Shown piece by piece: positions 56,135 through 64,000 of a stretch of 64,000 nt of DNA. The stretch is taken from positions 6,262,001 to 6,326,000 of the forward strand of contig JAGUCH010000001.1 in the NCBI GenBank assembly GCA_019096065.1, read 5' to 3'. The notes beneath the pieces were generated by a model. That model saw only the letters and a list, made by a program, of their open reading frames with translations. It had not been told where the DNA came from and did not search any database. The position numbers and the translations under genes were made by a program. Positions within the stretch are counted from its first letter, which is position 1, and the number at the start of each line of letters is the position of its first letter. The stretch comes from Paracyclopina nana. Taxonomy: Eukaryota > Arthropoda > Copepoda > Cyclopoida > Cyclopettidae.

Positions 56135-59100
56135 CGAGCCTTGAATCGGTTGGTGAGTTATGAAGTAACTTTTCTTTACCTATGCTGCTTCATTTTGCCT
56201 TCGTTTGTTGATGTTAATAAAAAACTATTGAGTTTTTTTGCCGAAAAAAAACAGCCTTCGTATTTGGAAGGCTTTTTTTCTTGTGATTTATCAACATGCG
56301 ACTTCTGGAAAACCAAATAAGTCATTTTTCAAGCTCTCAGTCGAACAATCCCTTTTTTGCCTCCACAACGGACGGAATCGAGAATATATCTCTGAATTTA
56401 TGATGGCAGAAATGATATCGTTAACCCTGCTTTTAAAAGTCAAATGGCACAAAAAATCTTGCTAACCGATGCGTCATAAAATAAAATGACTGATTCGAAT
56501 GACAAATTCGAAGCAACCCAAATTAAATCACTAAAGGAACAAGCCTAAACTGGGTGGAAAATCTAGTGGTTAATTTGCATTTATTGGCAGCTTCCTCAAA
56601 GTTTTCCCGTTTGTCAAACTTTTTGTGTGCCAAGCGCTCTACCAAATGTTGTCACAATGGGCAAATATGGCTGGCATTGGTCCATCTTTTTTTTTAAACT
56701 GTCCTTTTTCTATGAGACAATTTTTTGCTACTGCAAGCCAAGATTAATATTCTCAAATGCTACAAATCTCTGACCCTCGAATAATGAGAATAAATGTATT
56801 TCGTATAGCCTTCTGCTTTTCGCAGATGCTCTCAGTTTACTAATGCAATGTGAGGAACTTCTTACGAGGCTTTAGCCTAACGACTTTGCGCCTAGTCTCT
56901 GCTTCTGGTTCACCAATCTGATTGAATGTTGTTGACTTCATTCGTCTTAGGAAAGTTAAAAGCCAGGTCTGGCTTTCTTGTATTTTTCTACGAGCTACAG
57001 TGAATTGTGTTGGTAAAGCCAAAATAAAGAAAAAGAAGGAGAGGATTTTAAAACTCGTGGCACAAAGGCAGACCCATTTGGTTGGTCTGCGAACTAGAAG
57101 CCTTCCTACTTCCAACTTTTCTTGATGCTGCTACTCAATAATGCAACATCACTTTTTATGACTTTGCTTTCAGAGAAAAGAGGTCAATCTCGCTCAAAAG
57201 AGAAAGTGAAAGGAGGAAACTTATTCTTTTCTCTATTTCTGAAAACTGAAACAGGAAGTCAATGATTTCTCCTGACTACCGTCTGTCTCAATGTTTCATC
57301 TTTTCAGCTGAAACTTTTCATTGTGAGGTTTTTTTTGTATAACGTTAAAAGTTAAGCACTACTAGAACACTGAAAAATCTGAAGTGTGCACATCGCCAGC
57401 ATCAGTCAGTCAGCGGTTCCATTTGGTGCACTTTTTGCAGTAGTTTCCAAAATTCAAAAGACTTTTTGTCCTTGAGTGCTGAAGTTTGTGGCAGCACAAA
57501 AGTCCTTTGTTAAGGTCTGTATAAATATTCAAATTAGGAGCTCTGAGTCGCTCTGATCAACACTTCTCCCCTCGCACAGTTGCTGGTTGATGTGGTAGAC
57601 TATGAGTGTATGGTGCAAAGTTAGCAGGAGCTCTTCTGACTGATCATCAGATAGCTCCGCCAAAGACAAATTGAATTTCGCCAACTTTTTCTAGTTTGAA
57701 AAGAACCATGTTATTCAGCCAGCCGTAGTTGCAGCTAAAGTGGAGCAGGATAGGTTCAATTTCGGAGGAAGGGCCAGAGGACAGACAGGAACTGGGAATT
57801 TCCTCCTCAGTCAGCACCGGCTAATACATGCTCAAGGCTTCCCATGGCTCATTTCCTATAGGAGCCAACGTCCTTTAAAGACCGTAAAACAAGGTAGAAG
57901 AAGGAATGAATGTAGTCACCGACAGCAGTTGGGCAGACCTTTTAGGCCAGTGGGATAGGATTCGTGGCTTATTAGCCAGTCGTCTTCGCGGCAATTACAA
58001 ACTACTCAGGGAGCACCATTAGCTTGAGTTGGGATGATAATCGCTGTGGAAGTGGTCAAGAACTCGTAGATGTTAATCGGAGCTCAACACAAGAAAGCAA
58101 TCATGACAAAGCTCAGGCAGCAAATAGAATTAGCGTGTCTCCCGAGGCGAAGAGTGAAAGCAATCAAAGATTCTCTGTGACCTTATTTGCCTGTAAAGTG
58201 AAAAGCGCAACTTTCATTATTGTCTTCGAGGGCCTTGGTAGTGATGCTACTACTGCTTCATTTTGAGCCTTTCGCCAAAGCTAGGGAAATTTCCCCCTCG
58301 AGGCCAATTGTTGAGGGAGCTTCGTAGCCTTTCTTCCTTCTTCATGCAAAACTGCTGAGCTCTCATTCTGTAAAAGTGCGACACTGTTAGCTTACAGAAG
58401 CGGCTGAACAGCTTTCATTGCATTGATTGGGGAAGAGAATTGAGTTTGAGAAAATCTCGAATAAGCGTCATCAGGCTGCCACATTTGGCTACAACAGAAG
58501 TTAATATCTTTAGCTGCGTGCTGAAGAAGGCAGGGAATGTCTGACCGACCTCACTGTGCTTAACAAGGCCTTTGTTGACGGTCTTCAAAATCAAATTTGT
58601 CTTCACAACTGTCAAGCGATCTTGAGTGGAAAAAGGGAGGTAGTACATGACAGATTGAGGGGGAGAAGAGGACTTTCTTGATCGGCCGCAACGCATTGAT
58701 GCTGCATAGAAAAATGTCCCATAACCAGAAGCTTGCAAGGCACGCGAGATGGAAACTTGGTCAGAAGTCTTTTTTCCTCTGCTCCTCCTCTTAAAAGAGG
58801 ACAGTCAGTGTTTAGAACACCCTGTAGGATGGCAAAAGTGCTTTCTCTTGAAAGCTTCTACGGCAACGCATGCTCCCAAAGGCACTTTACTCCCATATTC
58901 CAATCTCTTGTAATACTAAACTAGCGCCTTGCGCATGTTTCATTCTCATCTTGCCTTCAAGATATCCGAGTTTCTTCACGCCTAAATCCCTCTCTTCAAC
59001 TGATATGATGCTTCTCTTGGCGCGTGCCTCAATTGTGCAGCTGTCCTTGAGATGGATGTGCCAATTGTGGCACACCATTACTGTTTTTGTCATTTCAGGC

Positions 59101-62100
59101 TTTCAATAACGAAGCTGTAAATAGCTCAATTAAACTAACCAAAAAAGAAAAAAAGGAGGATATTTCTGCGTGCAGAAGTTTCTTTCCCGAAACTCATCTA
59201 GGAGATGAAATTTGCACCGACAGCAATTACAGAGATGAAAGCTCTCCAATTAACATCCACGTCGGTCAATTTCCTCTCCTGCTTCAAAGCTATGATTTTC
59301 ATCCCCCTGTAACAAATTCAGCTAACTAGTATACTATGCAGCAACGTTTAATTAGTGCTTTTAGTCTCAGGGGAGCAATTTCCCGAGATACAGCGCCAAA
59401 GCTGCAGCTTTCCCCGAAATAATTCAACATTTACGTGGAGCTGCTGCATGTTGGAACATAGCTATTCTACGCAGATCAAAGCAGCCAGCACAAAAGTAAG
59501 GCATATGTGATACTTTGAGCAATTTGCCCGTGCGCGAGTGCACAGTTCATAAATAAAGACCCTGTTCACCCCAACCCTTTGATCTTTAACAGGAAACGGT
59601 ATTTAAAAAACCTAATGGGGTATTTAAATACCGTTACCAGGTAACTATCGAAAGGCTTCATAAAGACCGACCCATTGATAGAAAATTGAAAAAATTATAG
59701 ACATATCTGAAAATGTTTCAGCTTATGGAGCTGGAGCATGTTTTGGTAAACCAGACTTGCTTTCATGCACTCAATGAAATGAATGTTACTATGTCAATGT
59801 TACAAGATAACCAGACTCGAGCCAGACGTAATTGGGAGCGGTGTAGGAGGCGTAGAAATTATTTCATCAACTACCCAAACCATGTACTACGTGTGTAGTT
59901 ATGAGCATTGCCATTACGTTAACAGCTAAGATTCCATAGTTACGATTAGTGCCATTGAGACAGCCTTTGTAAGCTTTTTGGCCTTTGTTTGAATCCGAGG
60001 AAAAGGAAAAGAATAGGCTATTTTTCCCATTACTGAACCGTACCATCCCATAGAAGATGCGTTAGAGTTCTCGTCGCACATCTTTGTCTCCTTAAGTAGC
60101 TGGGAGCTTTTGAGCCGAAGCAATGTTCTCAGCTACGCCATTATTTCTTCGTACTGATATGGTATTGTTCAACAGCTGCAAATGTCAAATTAGATACAGC
60201 AGCAAAGAGTCCTGTTGGATCAACTTTGTTGACCATTGTTTTGGCTGAATATGATTTGTGACTTCTTGGATTCTCTATGCAAAGCTTTTTAAGAGGATAA
60301 CTATGTAAGCAGTGTTATTTATCAATCTTTTTGCCGCCAATTGGGCTCGTGTGAAATACAAATATTTTTGTTTCCTTTGCGTCGACATGCTCGGTCAAAA
60401 CGTCGTTGCTCTTTGCTTTTGTGTGAGAGAATGATAGGTCGGGAAAATGCCATACTTTGAATGCCGGAAGCATGCAAAGGAGCTGTATTGTAGTTGTCGA
60501 ATTGAATAGTTTTAATGGCTTGCAGTTGATCAGTCTCCGTTGCGGCGTGGCCTGAGAGTACAACCTAACGGACCTCTATCATGTTAATCTTGAATAGCAT
60601 CAGAAGTATTGTACTATATACATTCTTAACTAGAGCTTTGGATGAATCAACTCTGCTAGGTGAGATATATTGCTATGCTTTGAGAACACATCAACCATCG
60701 CTCATTTTTCATGTACTGACTTTCAGAGCAGATCCATGAATTTTCCCCGGCAAATGTGGTGTGAAGAATTGATCAAAACGTTTTCAGCAGTGTGGAGTGC
60801 CCTGCTCGATCGATGTGGAGGATGTACTACATAATCCTCCGAAAGCCATGTCTCCTCTGCTGTTCAATGGTATCTTTCTTTTCTTTCCATTTCCTCCCTG
60901 TCATTGGATGTTGGTGCAGCCTTGAGCATAATTAATGGCTGGCTCTAATGGGAGCCAGGGCCTTTGAATGCAGTAACAGTAACAGCAGTAGCAGCAGCGC
61001 AAAAGTCATAATACGTCAAATGCTCGAGCAACTAGAGTGGCACGACTGCTGTTGGTTATTAGCCATATTTTTCCTAATATCATAATCGTAGGAAACTCAT
61101 GGGGATTGATATGGAGAGCCACCAGACGAGCGAGAACGAAAGTCGAACCACCAGAAATGACAAGCCCAGAATAAGTAATTCTGTTAATGAAGTCATCCAT
61201 CTTAATAAGGAATTATCTTCATCTCTATGAGCTTTCAGATGAATATTTTCATTACTGGTCATCAAAAAGCAATGAGTAAGCTTGGTGGTAATTCTCGTTC
61301 AGCTACGTCAGCTCGGGTGTAATCAAGGAACTAAAAGTATAGATCTGGCGTGGCCTCAAAGCTGCCTTAATCACATTCTCTGTGGCGCTTATGGCTGCTG
61401 CAGAGACTTGAGAAAAGTCGATTTCAAAGCTCTTTCATTCCGGAGATGAGTATCAATCTTAGACGGTGTTTATTTAAGCCTATGCAAACATCCCCTTTCA
61501 TATGTAAATATGGATTGCTGCTGAGGAATGAGTCAATGAACACCAAAGGTAAATGGGGATCATTGAAGAAAAAATCTTCCATGCTAAGAAGGAACGTCGT
61601 CGCCTCATTGCAACTCGACCTTGACAGTCCCAACGATCATTGAGGGAAACAATGTGCCAGAACAATCTTGTAGTAGAATAGAAAGCCGGAGCAGAAATAA
61701 TCCGACCATAAAAACGTCTCTCATCTGTCTCCAGAAAAAGCAAAATGTGTCACCGCCAGACAACAGCAGTACTGCCAGAGAGCAAACCTCGCGCAGGAAA
61801 AAATCCCATTATTTTTCATCACAATCCACTGAATTACAGCTCCTTATCAAACATAAGGAGCGCGTAAGAAGAAAGCTAATGCCACTGGCATCTTCGTGAA
61901 GACGCTCTGTGATCCATCCAATAAGAACGAGTGGGTCCTTATCCAGAAAGTGCGGAGCGCACACCTGATCCCTTGTTAAAAAAGAAAATTGCTGCAATGA
62001 GGAATGCATTTGGTGCTTTTTTGTGGCTTCCCCTGCGGCTGCTGCTTGATACGATCCCCTAATGTGCATTTTTCGGTGAGAGCTAGATCCATATCTTTTT

Positions 62101-64000
62101 CCCTCGCCGTGCCACGATGATGATGATGATAGACCTATCACAAAATAATAGCTGCTAGCTAAGAAACGTTCTATTTCCGAGCAACGAGAGAAATGCTTAT
62201 GTGTGAGCAATGCGTACAATAATTGTGCCATTGTTACTCTACCGTGGGCTCGCTTTCAGGCCGGAGTCCAATATGTTGTGTCACAAGCTCTCCGATACAC
62301 TCAGGATGTATGGGAGCAATATCATAAGCGTACTATTTTTATAGACACTAATATATTGTTGAGCCAGTCATTCGCAGGCTTTGCTCGCTCTTAATAGGCT
62401 CTTTGATAATGAGCTTTTGCACAGCACACTCAGTGGAAAACATATCACGGCGACGTGTACGATGATGTTACAGAAGGAGAATGGACATTATGGGCTGATA
62501 TGAGCGAGGAAAGCCCATACTGCGAGGCTAAATAAAACTTGACCGTTGCATTGAAGGACGACGACGTGTATGACGTGATCATGGTCAGACAAAAACTACT
62601 TCTCTTTTGTGTGCTGTAGCAGTATCTCGAGGAGGAGACAATACGCGCAAGGGAAGAGGGATACAATGGCTAAAAAATAGTAGAGCGCCGCGCAAGCCGT
62701 CTAGTACGGTTATTCATATAATGGATGGGAAAGTCTATCTCATGCACACTAGCTAGCCCTTCGAGGAAAATGCCACAATACTGTGGATACTACTAATCCA
62801 AGGAGCCCCCGCATGTGCCCACCTTTATCAAAATAACTAGGAGACGTCAGCCTTATCCAAGGACCATGTAATGGTCCTAAGAAACCATTGCATTGGAAAA
62901 ATGTCGTTTGCCCTCCCGTTGCACAAGAGTTGGGCGACGGCCTGAGAATACGGGATCGTCGTCATATCCGTAATCGCACCAAATCACATATGAGCTGGTG
63001 TGCGCAAAAGTACATTTTTTCTTGGGTGTGTTGTAACTCTTTGCTTTCTCCTCTTCCATAATATAGTAGCATGGGTGGAGAAGCTTGAAAAAAATGAAAG
63101 CAGTTCCCACCATAATCTTGGTATGCTTGACCGAGTCGGCCAAATTAGATTTCATGCTCAAGTAGCTTACATCATGCACGGAAAATAGCTTCATGGTAGA
63201 TGCTAAAAAAATTGGAAAGGCTCAACTCGATGGTAATTGGAATATTTTTGTACATTACAAAGCTTGGAATCATATTGCAAGAGAAGGCATCAAATTGCCA
63301 TAGCAAGGGACAAACTGAATGCTCCGAACATGTGTGTCCATTTGGACTAAACATTCCTGATATTTGTTGAGCAAACAAGCAAGAAGACAAAAGAAAGGCA
63401 GTCGGATATCAGGCTCTGGTACGGTAAGTATACTTGCTTACGGCAGAACAAAATGCTGACTAAGCTCAAAGAAGTCGCGCAGCTCACAGATGATACTTGC
63501 AGCTAGCTCAACTATCTACACTGGATATAGCACACAGCTCAAATCAACACAAAATAGAGGCTTACGCGAAAATGACATGATTGCAAGATCATGTTTCAGA
63601 GCTGACACCCCCTAACTGTTACGACAGAGGGACTTGTCACTATGCACCAGCTATATATAAGTAATGGTCTTGTTGGTGGTTGCATAATGTATTTTTCCAG
63701 AAGTCAGGAGTGAATTATGGGATCAAACAAAAGGTGATTATCACCTTGCCGTATTGAATACGCATGAGTCGATTTATCTTATATGAAACATCATTAGGGT
63801 CACATTAGGGAAGATACTCCACTCCCTTTGATGGTCATTCCTGCTACTCCAGTGCATCAAAAGATACTTAGGGGAGTGGGTTTATAAATACCACATATAT
63901 TATAGGGATAGGTTTTTTTCGTGGCAGTGCTCAATCCATTCTTCTTTCACATATCTATTGGCACATCATAGAGAGGAGAAGGAAGCAATGGGGGGCAAAA
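56135..64000. other. Right flank, no gene recognised
   Basis: Short open frames on both strands show no family resemblance and no consistent splice pattern. Small features are a hairpin at 59595-59635, a CAG/TAG-rich run near 60971-60998 and a (GAT)n run at 62115-62130. The missing first exon of the nicotinic receptor should lie on the minus strand here or beyond the window edge; I could not identify it. Confidence 0.4.
59595..59635. repeat. Hairpin with AACGGTATTTAAA stem
   Basis: AACGGTATTTAAA and TTTAAATACCGTT form a perfect 13-bp stem around a ~15-base loop. No target duplication is evident. Function unknown. Confidence 0.6.

Noticed and set aside
56840-57115. Minus-strand frame with a hydrophobic N-terminus as candidate receptor exon 1
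   Set aside because: It has a Phe/Ile/Leu-rich segment, but no phase-1 consensus GT donor follows the putative signal peptide, and the rest has no receptor similarity.
57520-57570. TATAAAT box with possible downstream start
   Set aside because: No coding exon follows it on the plus strand, and such AT-rich hexamers are common in this window.
59713-59898. Arg-rich open frame near the 59.6-kb hairpin
   Set aside because: It has no recognisable domain, splice sites or repeat ends tying it to a transposon, and the length is within chance expectation.

Overview
This is a gene-sparse, AT-rich animal nuclear window with spliced GT-AG genes and many small non-autonomous DNA transposons. The gene content points to an arthropod. 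The nicotinic receptor has the exon layout of the insect alpha6 class, and the immunoglobulin gene is a Roughest/Kirre-type adhesion receptor. A crustacean would fit the unusual 7TM gene and the transposon load, but I cannot fix the taxon from the sequence alone.

Layout. (1) Positions 917-8438, plus strand: a complete seven-exon Kirre/Roughest (Neph-like) gene. All exon phases match and the joined coding sequence is 2,523 nt (840 aa), with a signal peptide, five Ig domains, one membrane helix and a C-terminal THV PDZ ligand. (2) About 8.4-16.8 kb: no recognisable gene. (3) 17967-19168, plus strand: a compact three-exon 7TM receptor (313 aa) with a poly(A) signal, lacking the usual class A microswitches. 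(4) About 19.2-40.1 kb: non-coding, with a 1.1-kb foldback element made of repeated TTAGACAC units, several palindromic MITEs and a ~0.6-kb element with terminal inverted repeats. (5) 40143-52174, minus strand: an alpha6/alpha7-type nicotinic acetylcholine receptor subunit, complete except for its first (signal peptide) exon. (6) About 52.2-56.1 kb: a dense MITE cluster, including a chimera of two families beside receptor exon 2. (7) 56.1-64 kb: nothing I can support as a gene.

The most striking feature is the receptor's alternative exons. Exon 3 (loop D region) is present twice, as known in insects. Exon 6 (loop F, agonist-site region) is also present twice, and reading phase allows only one copy per transcript. 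The exon for the pore-lining M2 helix and M2-M3 loop (insect exon 8) is present as six intact, in-phase cassettes over 2.8 kb, against the two or three I know of in insects. Choosing one of each gives 2 x 2 x 6 = 24 possible subunits that differ in the transmitter site and the ion pore. I regard this as the best candidate for a previously undescribed system in the window.
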